Of a DNA stretch of 64,000 nt, positions 1 to 8,054 are shown one piece after another. Origin of the DNA: Vagococcus acidifermentans (GTDB lineage: Bacteria > Bacillota > Bacilli > Lactobacillales > Vagococcaceae); contig NZ_NGKC01000015.1 in NCBI RefSeq assembly GCF_003987655.1, forward strand, positions 1 through 64,000, read 5' to 3'. How positions within the stretch are numbered: position 1 is the stretch's first letter; each line of letters starts with the position of its first letter. Below the pieces are notes generated by a model. The model did not search any database. It had not been told where the DNA came from and worked only from the letters and a program-made list of their open reading frames with translations. The position numbers were made by a program, and so were the translations under genes.

Positions 1-862
1 AGATGGCCGTCCCGCGACCTCTGATGGTCGCATGTGGTTATTCCAAACACTGGATAAAGCCGACCATCCCGTTGTTTTCTATCATGCGTCTCTGACGCGA
101 GAGCGTCAGAACATTCTCGATGTCCTGACGGACAGCTTTCACGGTTACTGTCATTGCGATGGTTATTCCGCTTATCAGCATATCCCCGGTTTAACCGTTG
201 TCGGCTGCTGGGCGCATATGCGACGGAAATTTCATGAAGCGGGTGATGACCAGGGACAAGCCGCTATTGGTCTTGCCTATTGTAACCAGCTGTTTGCGCT
301 TGAGAGAGCGTTCAAAGACTTGTCACCCTCTGAGAGAAAAACGCATCGACACCGCCATCTGCGACCTATCTTAGAAGAGTTTTGGACGTGGCTAGAAAAT
401 TTGCCAGTTTTGAGTAAAAGTAAACTGGGGAAATCAGTGGCTTATGGGCTAAAGCTGAAAGAAGCGTTGATGCGGGTTTTGGAAGATGGTCGTCTCGTCT
501 TATCGAATAACTCAGCGGAAAGGCATATCCGCCCGTTGACCATTGGACGCAAGAATTTTCTTTTTTCAACGAGCGAAGCCGGGGCGGAAGCGAATGCCAT
601 GGCCTATACCATAATCGAAACAGCTAAGGCCAACGGCCTCAACCCGTATCGCTACCTTTGTCGCCTCTTTTCTGATTTACCTAACGTGGAGTTTGGGCAG
701 CATCCAGAATTATTGGAAACTTATTTGCCATGGTCAGAACAGAGTCAACAAACGTGTCGCTAACCTTATAGAAAAGAGCGCCAGATAAGTTGGATGGTTT
801 TCTATGAAAATCATACCTTATCTGACGCTATTTGTGCGCCCGTGTGATTATTACCCGCTTAC
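1..862 (+). mobile_element. IS66-family element, right-hand part (left part outside the window)
   Basis: The C-terminal half of an IS66 transposase is followed by about 100 bases of non-coding DNA that ends in CCCGCTTAC at 854-862. Its reverse complement, GTAAGCGGG, is the typical outer end of an IS66 terminal inverted repeat. The element therefore ends at about 862. IS66 elements usually duplicate 8 bp of target, so 863-870 (AAAATAAA) would be one copy; the other copy is outside the window and cannot be checked. No accessory orfs (tnpA/tnpB) are visible because they would lie further left. Confidence 0.85.
2..763 (+). CDS. IS66 family transposase (TnpC), partial, 5' end cut by window
   Basis: The reading frame is open from base 2 to the stop at 761-763, so this is the C-terminal part of a longer gene. 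It begins with DGRPATSDGRMW, a recognisable stretch of the IS66 DDE transposase core. The acidic residue of HCDGYSAY, with WAHMRRKFHEA just downstream, matches the second catalytic Asp region. NNSAERHIRPLTIGRKN contains the catalytic Glu. A C-terminal IS66 tail follows (NAMAYTIIETAKANGLNPYRYL). It would cut and move the element. What is visible is intact, with no frameshift; whether the whole gene is intact cannot be judged here. Confidence 0.93.
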   Translation, partial: DGRPATSDGRMWLFQTLDKADHPVVFYHASLTRERQNILDVLTDSFHGYCHCDGYSAYQHIPGLTVVGCWAHMRRKFHEAGDDQGQAAIGLAYCNQLFALERAFKDLSPSERKTHRHRHLRPILEEFWTWLENLPVLSKSKLGKSVAYGLKLKEALMRVLEDGRLVLSNNSAERHIRPLTIGRKNFLFSTSEAGAEANAMAYTIIETAKANGLNPYRYLCRLFSDLPNVEFGQHPELLETYLPWSEQSQQTCR

Positions 863-903
863 AAAATAAACGCATAAGTGAGAAAAACTTGGAGGTAAGG
901 ACA

Positions 904-1464
904 ATGAAGAAAAAGATTTGTTTAATATTATCAATGTTTTTTATTGTATTGTTAAGTGGATGCAGTGCAAAAAAAAATGTAGAATCACCTAGCAACTCCT
1001 CTTCAATCGCTCAATCTTCAAATCAAATGGAGTCAACTAGCAATGAAGAAAACGACTTTACCTTCCCGTTATCGTTTGATATAAGTTCGACTAGTGATAC
1101 TCAAAGTGACAATATTCAATTGTTACTGAATGACAAAGAGTTTAACGATTGGACTCGCTACGAAGATTTTCTGAAGGGTATAAGAACATTAACTACTGAA
1201 GATGTTAGTGAATTGATTTATGTGGCTGTTAAAGATAACACGATAGAAATGCCTCAAGCATTATACTTAGATGGGAAATTTATCATGACTATAGTTGACC
1301 CATCAAAAGGCCCAGAAAGCAACAGCCCATACGGTGTGTTATATCCAATAGACTTAACCGAAATTGCCGTTGGCAAACATAAAATCCAACTTGTCGGATT
1401 CAAAAGTGAGAATAGCGGGAAAAAAGCTGTTTTAGAAGGGCAAATAGAATTCAATATCGAGTAG
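904..1464 (+). CDS. Putative lipoprotein of unknown function
   Basis: The 186-aa product starts at ATG 904, behind GGAGG at 891-895. An in-frame start further upstream lies inside the IS66 end and has no ribosome binding site. A lysine-rich N-terminus and hydrophobic helix lead to the lipobox LLSGC (Cys about residue 20), so the protein should be a diacylglycerol-anchored lipoprotein on the outer membrane face. A Ser/Asn-rich linker (about residues 25-60) precedes a beta-rich domain of about 120 residues ending in KIQLVGFKSE and an acidic tail, which looks like a small extracellular beta-sandwich. I do not recognise the family. Its promoter may be partly supplied by the IS end 40 bp upstream. 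Confidence 0.8.
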   Translation: MKKKICLILSMFFIVLLSGCSAKKNVESPSNSSSIAQSSNQMESTSNEENDFTFPLSFDISSTSDTQSDNIQLLLNDKEFNDWTRYEDFLKGIRTLTTEDVSELIYVAVKDNTIEMPQALYLDGKFIMTIVDPSKGPESNSPYGVLYPIDLTEIAVGKHKIQLVGFKSENSGKKAVLEGQIEFNIE

Positions 1465-1616
1465 GCTTTCACTTGGGGTTTTTATAACTTTTAACAATAT
1501 TATATGCTTGACTTCTATTTTCCGTTCCCCCTGTTTAAGCGAATTTGTCTAAGTCTGTTATTAAATTAAGCTGAAATGCTAGCCATCTACATCATTTGAC
1601 AAAGAGCCCAAAAAAT

Positions 1617-1653
1617 AAAAAACCGTAGACCCCATGGTTAGTCTACGGTTTTT
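1617..1653. terminator. Bidirectional terminator between the lipoprotein gene and rpmF
   Basis: An 11-bp stem AAACCGTAGAC / GTCTACGGTTT with a short loop is flanked by an A-tract on the left and a T-tract on the right. It can end rpmF transcription on the minus strand and, more weakly, the lipoprotein gene on the plus strand. Confidence 0.85.
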
Positions 1654-1678
1654 CACATTTTCTCAATTTAAAAATGTG

Positions 1679-1858
1679 TTATGCTTCTGCGTTCATAACA
1701 TCTTTACCATCATAGTATCCGCATTCTGGACATACGTGATGGTTCTTTTTCATTTCACCGCAGTTTGGACATGGAGTCAAACCAGGTGCTGACAATTTAT
1801 AGTGAGTACGACGTTTTGCTTTTTTAGCTTTAGACGTTCTTCTAGCTGGTACTGCCAT
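1679..1858 (-). CDS. rpmF: 50S ribosomal protein L32
   Basis: The 59-aa product begins [20 protein letters not shown], the standard bL32 N-terminus, and contains the CPNC...CPEC zinc-ribbon pair (Cys30, 33, 43, 46). This is the zinc-binding C+ form; no zinc-free paralogue is visible in the window. A strong AGGAGG lies upstream of the ATG. It is the second gene of a yceD-rpmF operon, an arrangement common in Firmicutes, and ends at a strong terminator. It is too short for many ORF listings but is unambiguous. Confidence 0.97.
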   Translation of the reverse strand: MAVPARRTSKAKKAKRRTHYKLSAPGLTPCPNCGEMKKNHHVCPECGYYDGKDVMNAEA

Positions 1859-1917
1859 TGGTATTACACCTCCTTAAATAAATCTGCGCAAATAAACATT
1901 ACGCATATATTCCAATC

Positions 1918-2475
1918 CTACTCGTTTTCCTCAAATAATTCGGATAACTTAGCAAGACGAGGATCCACTTCAGCTTCCGAAGTCGTTTGACGCTGTTTTT
2001 CATAGTCTTCTTCGGAAATAATTGCCCAAAATTCGCCTTTCGGGAGCTCTGTTGCCTGCTTTTCTTCTTCTGACAACACTTGAGACGGCAGATTCAATAA
2101 CACAAAATCTTCGACAGCTTCGATTAAATCAATCGTGTCTTTTTCTAAAATCATGATTTCTTCTTCTGCATCTTTGTCATCGCCAGCAATCTGTTGGAAC
2201 TGGGCGGTTGTCATATACGTTTCGTCTGTTGAAAAGACAAGGGGCACATCAACCGGTGTCAGCGAGCGAGATGACGGGAGTGTCACAACGGTCTCCACAG
2301 TGAAATACGCCAAATACTTATCCGGCTCCACAGAGAGGAATCCTGAAACATGAACAGGTTTCACAGCGATGATTTCACGGTCTCTTTCAAGCAAGGAGGC
2401 CTCTAAATCCAATACTTCATCAAATTCGAGCTGTGTGTGTTGAAATTTGTTCAGCTCCAGTAATGACCATTTCAT
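1918..2475 (-). CDS. yceD: YceD/DUF177 family protein (23S rRNA accumulation factor)
   Basis: The 185-aa protein has the DUF177 pattern of an acidic, mixed alpha/beta protein with a conserved central TLPSSRSLTPVDVPLVFS segment and an acidic C-terminus. Family members are linked to 23S rRNA accumulation or large-subunit assembly and are almost always encoded just before rpmF, as here (59 bp gap). I place the start at ATG 2475 rather than the in-frame GTG at 2484, because AGAGG sits about 8 nt before the ATG but overlaps the GTG. A consensus sigma-A promoter lies immediately upstream. Confidence 0.9.
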   Translation of the reverse strand: MKWSLLELNKFQHTQLEFDEVLDLEASLLERDREIIAVKPVHVSGFLSVEPDKYLAYFTVETVVTLPSSRSLTPVDVPLVFSTDETYMTTAQFQQIAGDDKDAEEEIMILEKDTIDLIEAVEDFVLLNLPSQVLSEEEKQATELPKGEFWAIISEEDYEKQRQTTSEAEVDPRLAKLSELFEENE

Positions 2476-2502
2476 TTTTATCACCTCTAAGCAACAAGAG
2501 TA

Positions 2503-2531
2503 ATTATACTAGTCTCCATTTCCTTTGTCAA
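2503..2531 (-). promoter_or_regulatory. Consensus sigma-A promoter of yceD-rpmF
   Basis: On the minus strand TTGACA (2526-2531) and TATAAT (2503-2508) are separated by exactly 17 bp. Both hexamers match the consensus perfectly, as expected for a ribosomal protein operon. Confidence 0.85.
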
Positions 2532-2541
2532 TGAGTTTTTC

Positions 2542-2570
2542 TTGACACCTTCAAAAAATTGTTTGTTATA
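2542..2570 (+). promoter_or_regulatory. Probable promoter of the YlmA-like ATPase gene, divergent from yceD
   Basis: TTGACA at 2542-2547 is followed after 17 bp by GTTATA (2565-2570), and the overlapping TAGAAT at 2569-2574 is an alternative -10. The two divergent promoters lie within 70 bp, so their regulation could be coupled. Confidence 0.5.
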
Positions 2571-2619
2571 GAATTCATCTGCGACTTCTAGTACAATATG
2601 ATGAAAAGGAGTGACAGTT

Positions 2620-3390
2620 GTGATTAAATTTCAAGATGTTAGTTTTGTGAAAGAACAGGCAGCGATTCTCAAAGACATCAGCTGGCAAGTAAATGCTGGT
2701 GAGCACTGGGCCATTCTCGGACTGAACGGCTCCGGCAAAACGACCTTGCTGAAAATTCTCTGCGGCTACGAGTGGCCGACAACCGGTCACGTCACTGTGC
2801 TGGGCGAACACTTCGGTCAAACATCAATTCCGGAACTGCGTAAACAAATCGGCTGGGTCAGTTCCGCACTGAAAGCACGCATAAAAGGTTGGGAAACAGC
2901 CGAGAAAATCGTGCTGAGCGGAAAATTTGCCAGCATCGGTATTTATGAACGTTATTCCGATGATGATCTGGCTACAGCCGTCCAGCTGCTGGCTGACTGC
3001 GGCGGCAAAAAGCTGATTGGCTCCGCCTACAACACGCTCTCTCAGGGACAGCAGCAGCTGGTGCTGATTGCCAGAGCGCTAATGGCCGACCCGCGTGTAC
3101 TGATTCTTGACGAGCCTTGCAGCGGACTCGACCTGTTCGCACGGGAAGAGCTGCTTGAGACAGTGTCCCGGCTGATTGAACGGCCTCACGCACCGACCGT
3201 CCTCTATGTGACGCATCACACAGAAGAAATACTGCCGGTCTTTAATTCCCTCCTGCTTTTGCGGGACGGCAAAATTTATGCCCAAGGGAGTACCGGCAAA
3301 CTGATGAACGAATCGGTATTGAATGATTTCTATCCGGAAAAAGTGCGTATTATTTCCCAAGGCACCCGTCAGTATGTCATAAAAGCCTGA
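2620..3390 (+). CDS. ABC transporter ATP-binding protein (YlmA-like)
   Basis: The 256-aa soluble ATPase has Walker A GLNGSGKTT (about residues 37-45), signature LSQGQQQLVLIARAL, Walker B VLILDEPCSGLD and the switch His in YVTHHTEE. It resembles single-ATPase YlmA/ModF-type proteins, which have no obvious dedicated permease. The start is taken as GTG 2620 because AAGGAG (2607-2612) is 7 nt upstream; the earlier GTG at 2611 overlaps that site. It ends convergently, overlapping the ECF S-component gene by 14 bp. The nearby S-component makes an ECF role conceivable, but the opposite strand and the lack of an EcfT argue against assigning one. Confidence 0.88.
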   Translation: MIKFQDVSFVKEQAAILKDISWQVNAGEHWAILGLNGSGKTTLLKILCGYEWPTTGHVTVLGEHFGQTSIPELRKQIGWVSSALKARIKGWETAEKIVLSGKFASIGIYERYSDDDLATAVQLLADCGGKKLIGSAYNTLSQGQQQLVLIARALMADPRVLILDEPCSGLDLFAREELLETVSRLIERPHAPTVLYVTHHTEEILPVFNSLLLLRDGKIYAQGSTGKLMNESVLNDFYPEKVRIISQGTRQYVIKA

Positions 3391-3922
3391 CAAACAATTT
3401 GTTCAGGACAGGAGCCAACACTAAGTAAAAGCCGGCATTGCCAACCGCGTGCAAAAAATCAAACGGAAGCGACTGCATGTAGTAAGGGATGAATGCCGGG
3501 ATGCCGTACAGTTGAGCATCGATCACTGAGATAATAAGTCCGTAAACAAAACCTGCCAAAAAGCCGGCCGCTACTTGCAGCAGAAGCGACCGCCGGAACC
3601 GCTCCGCTTTCCGTAAAAGTGCGAATAGACCGATGATGCCGCTGAAACTGATGAGCTGGCTGATTGTCCACGGCCCCATTCCCAAATAGATGTTGGTCAC
3701 GACAACAGACAGCAGATTGATGAGCATGCCCCGGCTCGCTCCCAGCTGTACTGTTATAATCAGAAAAATGGCGGTCATCGGCTGCACGTTGGGAATGCCC
3801 TGAAACAGCAGGCGGCCAGTGACGCATGCTGCGACCATCAAAGCCATATAAGACAGCTCTCGCAAGGAAAATACGCGGCCGGACTCTTTGCTAGAAGGAT
3901 TCATACGTGAACTCAACGGCAT
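3377..3922 (-). CDS. ECF transporter S component, probably for a cobalamin-type substrate
   Basis: A hydrophobic protein of about 180 aa with five or six membrane helices and the ECF S-component features: LSYMALMVAACVTGRLLF near the N-terminus (contact region for EcfT), then GASRGMLINLLS and YGLIISVIDAQLYG. It would bind a vitamin in the membrane and use a shared EcfA-A'-T module encoded elsewhere. It overlaps the end of a DUF4430 (transcobalamin-C-like) lipoprotein gene, so the two are translationally coupled. That pairing suggests a corrinoid substrate (inference). The start is uncertain: ATG 3922, TTG 3916 and ATG 3904 are in frame; AAGGGG is best spaced for 3916. Confidence 0.82.
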   Translation of the reverse strand: MPLSSRMNPSSKESGRVFSLRELSYMALMVAACVTGRLLFQGIPNVQPMTAIFLIITVQLGASRGMLINLLSVVVTNIYLGMGPWTISQLISFSGIIGLFALLRKAERFRRSLLLQVAAGFLAGFVYGLIISVIDAQLYGIPAFIPYYMQSLPFDFLHAVGNAGFYLVLAPVLNKLFVRLL

Positions 3923-4283
3923 CCCCTTCTTTCAGGTAGGTGTCGGCTGCACCGGTATTGATTTGTTCACCGTTGATAGTGAAAACCCAGTAGCGTTTTT
4001 CCTGCTCATTTTGAGCCAGACCGTCGATGGCTGTAATCATGCCGTTTTCTTCCACTACATCAAAATTGTCCTTCATCACATCCATCAGACTGGTTTTCAG
4101 CGTGGTTGTGATGTCTTTTTTCGTTGTTGTTTGATCTGCAGTCAGCGTGACCGACACTGCTATCTTTTTTTCATCGGCTGATTGACTGGCCGTGCTTTGC
4201 CCGTTCTGGCGTGTTTGGAACTGGCACCCCCATAACGTCAGCGACAGCAGTATCACAGCGGCCGCCGGTATTAAACGTTTCAT
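3891..4283 (-). CDS. DUF4430 (transcobalamin-like C-terminal) lipoprotein
   Basis: The 130-aa product starts at ATG 4283, behind AGAGGTGA. The signal peptide MKRLIPAAAVILLSLTLWGC ends in a lipobox (Cys20). After a Ser/Gln-rich linker comes a DUF4430 domain with ITAIDGLAQNEQEKRYWVFTINGEQINTGAADTY split over its typical strands and the closing GDAVEFTYE. DUF4430 is homologous to the C-terminal ligand-binding domain of transcobalamin/intrinsic factor. The protein probably captures a ligand at the cell surface and passes it to the S-component encoded immediately downstream. An upstream in-frame extension of 55 codons has no signal and is not used. Confidence 0.87.
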   Translation of the reverse strand: MKRLIPAAAVILLSLTLWGCQFQTRQNGQSTASQSADEKKIAVSVTLTADQTTTKKDITTTLKTSLMDVMKDNFDVVEENGMITAIDGLAQNEQEKRYWVFTINGEQINTGAADTYLKEGDAVEFTYESF

Positions 4284-4386
4284 CTTGCTAGTCACCTCTT
4301 TTAATTTTACTTGGTGTATCTCGTGCGGCTGGTTTGCTTCCCGAAAAAGATATTCTTTTACATAATGATTGCGTCGGCGGTGCATT

Positions 4387-4437
4387 AAAAAAGCCGAAAA
4401 AGGAAGCCTTTCGGGCGGTACGCTTTTTCGGTTTTTT
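4387..4437 (-). terminator. Terminator of the nrdR-dnaB-dnaI operon
   Basis: A stem CCGAAAAAG / CTTTTTCGG with an inner GC-rich arm lies 30 bp after dnaI. On the minus strand it is followed by a run of T. Confidence 0.8.
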
Positions 4438-4466
4438 GTTATGGTCAAGGCGGCTGTTCAGCTCTG

Positions 4467-5396
4467 TCAGACATTCCGTCTGTTCTCGCCCACCATGTTT
4501 ATTTCACGCGACAAGTAACGGATGCGTTCCATAATCCGCTTGGCCTTCAGCGGTTCATCTTCGCCTCTTTGCGTCAATCTCAAATGTTCTTCTTCCAGCT
4601 GCTTCATACTGAAGTTGGATGAGAAAAAGGTTGGAAGCTGCTCTTGCATGCGAAACTGCAAAATCACACCGAGCACATCGTCCCTTATCCAGCTGCTCAT
4701 CGAATCGGCACCGATATCATCAAGCATCAAAATCGGCGCTTTTTTCACCGCTTCCAGTTTGTCGGCCATCGTGTCTTTGCCGATCGCCTGCTTCATCTCA
4801 ACTGCAAAAGTCGGGAAATGCATCAGCGTCGACTGAAAGCCTTTCTCTGCCAGCGCATTGGCAACGGCACCTAATAAATATGTTTTACCGACACCGAACG
4901 TTCCCTGCAAATACAGCCCCTTGTGATAGCCTTTAGGGTCCTGTTGATAGGCGTCAATGAAATCAAGCGCCGCAATATAAGCTTCCTTACGCTCGTTCGT
5001 CAATTCAAATTGAGTCAGCCGCGCATCACGGATATCCTTCGGCATGTCCATGGCTTGGACACGGCTGCGGATTTCCGCTTCCCGCTGGCGAGCCAAAAGC
5101 GATTCAGTCGGCACATACGTGACATCAATGAAATGATAATTCAAAAACAGACGAGGTTCATAACCAGGTGCCAGCATGGTCGCATCTTTCATTTGAAATT
5201 TCTTTTTTTCTTGAACAAATTCGTACAGCTTCGCATAACTTTTGGCAATATCTTCATTTGTCAAGCGGTCGCGATGCTCTTCAATAAACTGCTGCACGTC
5301 TTCATCCGCCAACACTTCGCTGACCAGCGAATCGAATTTTTCATTCAAATGCCGGGATTCCAACAGGCGTCCCATCTCTTTTCCGATATCTTCCAT
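4467..5396 (-). CDS. dnaI: Primosomal protein DnaI, helicase loader
   Basis: The 309-aa protein is an AAA+ ATPase that loads the replicative helicase (DnaC) during initiation and restart in Firmicutes. An N-terminal helicase-binding region (1-130) precedes the AAA+ core with Walker A GTFGVGKTYLL (about residues 164-174), Walker B ILMLDDIGAD and the SSNFSMKQLEE sensor region. The length is normal. Only 2 bp separate it from dnaB, its functional partner, and GGATGGTGA near the dnaB stop can serve as the ribosome binding site. Confidence 0.96.
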   Translation of the reverse strand: MEDIGKEMGRLLESRHLNEKFDSLVSEVLADEDVQQFIEEHRDRLTNEDIAKSYAKLYEFVQEKKKFQMKDATMLAPGYEPRLFLNYHFIDVTYVPTESLLARQREAEIRSRVQAMDMPKDIRDARLTQFELTNERKEAYIAALDFIDAYQQDPKGYHKGLYLQGTFGVGKTYLLGAVANALAEKGFQSTLMHFPTFAVEMKQAIGKDTMADKLEAVKKAPILMLDDIGADSMSSWIRDDVLGVILQFRMQEQLPTFFSSNFSMKQLEEEHLRLTQRGEDEPLKAKRIMERIRYLSREINMVGENRRNV

Positions 5397-5398
5397 AA

Positions 5399-6802
5399 CT
5401 AGTCACCATCCTCTCTCGACAATCCCAGACGCTCCAGCTTTTCATTGAGCGCTTTCTGCTCCTCGCTGGATACGGGTGTTTCTTTCTTCGGTGCCTGTTT
5501 CGCCCACTCGGGCAAGGTTTCCTTGCGTCCCGATGATTTATACTGGCGCTTAGGCGCTGCGTTTTTTTTCCGTTTGTCCTCCGCCATCTTCTGGACTTTG
5601 CGGATTGCGTCTTCCGGTGCGCGGATACCGTCTTGTGCCCAGTCATTGGCGATGGCGTTGGCCAGTTTCTGGTTCAAAGAGGCGTTGTTCTGCACCACAA
5701 GGATATAATGTATCATCACATTGATGACCGCATCCGGCAATGCAGACTGCTTGCGGATGTTTTCCACCGTCCACCGTTCGTTGTCAGTGACGAATCCTTT
5801 TTTTTGTTTCTTAATCGCCTTCAAGTAAAGCATCGGCGGACTGCCCTCGCTGGATAAAATCACGTTAATCTCGCCTTCGGTAAACCCGTCAAGTTTTAAA
5901 CTGTTATACCGGTAAGTTTTTTTCTCCTCCGGCGAGGTCAGCGCTTGTTCCGTCTTGTCCGCTTGACGCGTGTGCTGCACCGTTTTGCCGTGATACGCCG
6001 TATATATCAGGTGTTTCAACTGGTTTATCTGAACGCGGTTGGTGACGTAATCAACTGAACGCATGACGTACTGCTGCATTTGAATTTCATCGACACCGTA
6101 CAAACTGTGAAATGTCAAAATAACTTCGCGCAGCTCATCAAGCTGTTTTTTATCAATGTACAGCCCGTCCAACATACTGGTAAAAAACTGCCAGTCAAAT
6201 GTCCCGGTGTCAATATCCCGGTCAAACGGTTTGTCGTCAGCAAACTTTTCTTTGACTTGATTTGCCAGTTCCCGCCCTCCGGCCAGCAGTCTGTCTGACA
6301 ACCGGTACGCATCCACGAACTTTTTCGTCGTTTCCGTGTAGGAATCATCCATCACCAGCGTCGTACGGAATGTCTCAGCTAATTTTTTAAATTTCTTTTC
6401 GCCGACACAGTCCAACAAGAACAACGAAAGGATGTCATCCTTGAAAAAGTCTGATGCACTCAGCGGGCGTTGGATCACATAGAGCATATGCCGTCTGTCG
6501 AAAATTTCTTTGACAAATGTCCGGATAAGTCCGATGCCTTCCAAGCGCACACGGGCGTTGAAAAAATCAGGCAGACCGAGATTCACCTGATTCAACAGTT
6601 CCGAATGCAGTGCGGCGTGATCTGAATCAGCCTCGCTCAGTTCATGCTCTGCCAAAAGCGTCATCATGAGACTGTATGCTTCGATGCCGATAATCGGCTG
6701 GTATAAAAAAGTCAAGACTTGAATATCCAGATTGGATAACGAGCCGGCCGCTTGTACTGAATAACTGTCTTTCGGCTGTAACTGTTCCCACGGATTAACC
6801 AA
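5399..6802 (-). CDS. dnaB: Replication initiation and membrane attachment protein DnaB
   Basis: The 467-aa protein is the Gram-positive DnaB (not the helicase), which with DnaD and DnaI brings helicase to the origin. The N-terminal winged-helix region includes DIQVLTFLYQPIIGIEAYSL, and the C-terminal DnaB/DnaD-like domain includes GFTEGEINVILSSEG and the YILVVQNNASLN stretch. A TTG at 6802 is the start: AAAGGAG is 8 nt upstream, the codon directly follows the nrdR stop, and no ATG with a good site is nearby. A basic tail (DKRKKNAAPKRQYK) fits DNA binding. Confidence 0.95.
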   Translation of the reverse strand: MVNPWEQLQPKDSYSVQAAGSLSNLDIQVLTFLYQPIIGIEAYSLMMTLLAEHELSEADSDHAALHSELLNQVNLGLPDFFNARVRLEGIGLIRTFVKEIFDRRHMLYVIQRPLSASDFFKDDILSLFLLDCVGEKKFKKLAETFRTTLVMDDSYTETTKKFVDAYRLSDRLLAGGRELANQVKEKFADDKPFDRDIDTGTFDWQFFTSMLDGLYIDKKQLDELREVILTFHSLYGVDEIQMQQYVMRSVDYVTNRVQINQLKHLIYTAYHGKTVQHTRQADKTEQALTSPEEKKTYRYNSLKLDGFTEGEINVILSSEGSPPMLYLKAIKKQKKGFVTDNERWTVENIRKQSALPDAVINVMIHYILVVQNNASLNQKLANAIANDWAQDGIRAPEDAIRKVQKMAEDKRKKNAAPKRQYKSSGRKETLPEWAKQAPKKETPVSSEEQKALNEKLERLGLSREDGD

Positions 6803-7282
6803 TTAACCTGCTCCTTTGCTCTCGCGGGGGTCGTCCCCGATAATCTCCTGCAGCTCTTTCAAAAAGACGCTCATATCCTTAAACTGGCGATACACACTGG
6901 CAAAACGGATATAGGCAATTTCGTCCAGATGAACGAGTTCCTCCATCACGTACTCGCCGATTTGCGTGGTGGACACTTCGCTTTCACCCAACTGGCGGAC
7001 TTTGTTTTCTACTTTATCAACGATTTGTTCCATTTGCTCCATGGATACCGGGCGTTTTTCGGCCGAACGAATCAGACCTCTTAATATTTTATCACGATTG
7101 AACTCCTCACGAGCACCGTTTTTCTTCACGACTAACAGAGGAGCGACTTCTATTCTTTCAAATGTTGTAAAACGAAACCCACAACTTTCGCATTCGCGGC
7201 GTCGTCGAATAGCACGTCCCTCATCTGCCGGACGGCTGTCGACTACTCGCGACCCATTATAATGACATCTTGGACACTGCAT
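6803..7282 (-). CDS. nrdR: Transcriptional repressor NrdR
   Basis: The 159-aa protein starts MQCPRC and has the four-Cys zinc ribbon (CPRC...CESC) followed by the [15 protein letters not shown] region and FTTFER. An ATP-cone ([28 protein letters not shown]) senses ATP/dATP. NrdR represses ribonucleotide reductase operons through NrdR boxes. It is first in nrdR-dnaB-dnaI, the usual Firmicute order that links dNTP supply to replication initiation. The nrdR and dnaB genes abut with no gap. Confidence 0.97.
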   Translation of the reverse strand: MQCPRCHYNGSRVVDSRPADEGRAIRRRRECESCGFRFTTFERIEVAPLLVVKKNGAREEFNRDKILRGLIRSAEKRPVSMEQMEQIVDKVENKVRQLGESEVSTTQIGEYVMEELVHLDEIAYIRFASVYRQFKDMSVFLKELQEIIGDDPRESKGAG

Positions 7283-7344
7283 TCTGTTTCTCCTCTCTAT
7301 ATGTGTTTTTTTATGTCAGGTGACACAACCACCTAATTATCCAC

Positions 7345-7353
7345 ATTATAACA
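7345..7353 (-). promoter_or_regulatory. Extended -10 promoter for nrdR-dnaB-dnaI
   Basis: On the minus strand TATAAT (7345-7350) is preceded by TGT, giving an extended -10. The -35 region is poor (ATACCA at a 17-bp spacing), which fits an extended -10 promoter. Confidence 0.55.
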
Positions 7354-7420
7354 TGTATAGACCAAATTGGTATAGTAAAACAAACAAAACCACGGCCTGT
7401 CCGACATCACCGGAAAAGAA

Positions 7421-7447
7421 AAAAACAAAGGATTTTCCTTTGTTTTT
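7421..7447 (-). terminator. Terminator of the polA-mutM-coaE operon
   Basis: AACAAAGGA / TCCTTTGTT forms a hairpin whose T-rich side faces leftwards. It overlaps the coaE stop codon. Confidence 0.7.
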
Positions 7448-8054
7448 AAATAAAACCTTTTTGGGTCATTTCTTTAAGCCAGCGGTCTATCTGACGGTGT
7501 GTGTCTTCAATTGTACCCGAATTATCAATGACGATATCGGACAGCTGGGTTTTGATGTAAAGCGGCAGCTGTGTGTCCATCCGGTGTTCAGCCTCGGATT
7601 TGGTCAGTTGGTCGCGGCTCATCAGCCGCTCTATTTGCACCGCTGGCGGTACAAATACTGTCATTATTTGCGACATATAGTCCTCATAGTCCGTTTCGAA
7701 CAGCAGCGGGATATCCGCGACGATAAACGGCGTATGTTTTTCTTTGTAGTGGTCTATCTCAGCGAGTATCTTTTTCCTGATTTCCCGGTGGAGCAGACGG
7801 TTCAGCTGGTTGAGTTTTTCTTTGTCGTTAAAAACGATGCTGCCGAGCTTCTTGCGGTTTAGCCGGCCGTCCGGCTGCAACACATCTGCGCCAAAACCGG
7901 CAACGACCCGCTCCAACCCAACGGTGCCCGGTTCGACAACTTGCCTTGACACATCATCGGCATCAATCACAGGCACCCCTTTTTCTTTGAAATACTGACT
8001 GACAGTGGATTTTCCGGATGCAATCCCCCCTGTCAATCCCAGTACAAATGTCAC
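7446..8054 (-). CDS. coaE: Dephospho-CoA kinase
   Basis: The 202-aa P-loop kinase catalyses the last step of coenzyme A synthesis, phosphorylating the 3'-OH of dephospho-CoA. It has Walker A GLTGGIASGKST at residues 5-16, the CoA-domain DADDVSRQVVEPG and the lid region IPLLFETDYEDYM. I use the GTG at 8054, which overlaps the mutM TGA as GTGA and has GGTGAG upstream; a longer in-frame form would run back through mutM. polA-mutM-coaE is the conserved order in Firmicutes. Confidence 0.96.
   Translation of the reverse strand: MTFVLGLTGGIASGKSTVSQYFKEKGVPVIDADDVSRQVVEPGTVGLERVVAGFGADVLQPDGRLNRKKLGSIVFNDKEKLNQLNRLLHREIRKKILAEIDHYKEKHTPFIVADIPLLFETDYEDYMSQIMTVFVPPAVQIERLMSRDQLTKSEAEHRMDTQLPLYIKTQLSDIVIDNSGTIEDTHRQIDRWLKEMTQKGFI

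Noticed and set aside
366..569. Small reading frame opposite the IS66 transposase
   Set aside because: Antisense shadow with no supporting signals.
2620..3390. Assigning the ABC ATPase as the EcfA partner of the neighbouring S-component
   Set aside because: It is on the opposite strand and ends convergently; no EcfT or second EcfA is nearby, and its motifs resemble YlmA-type single ATPases.
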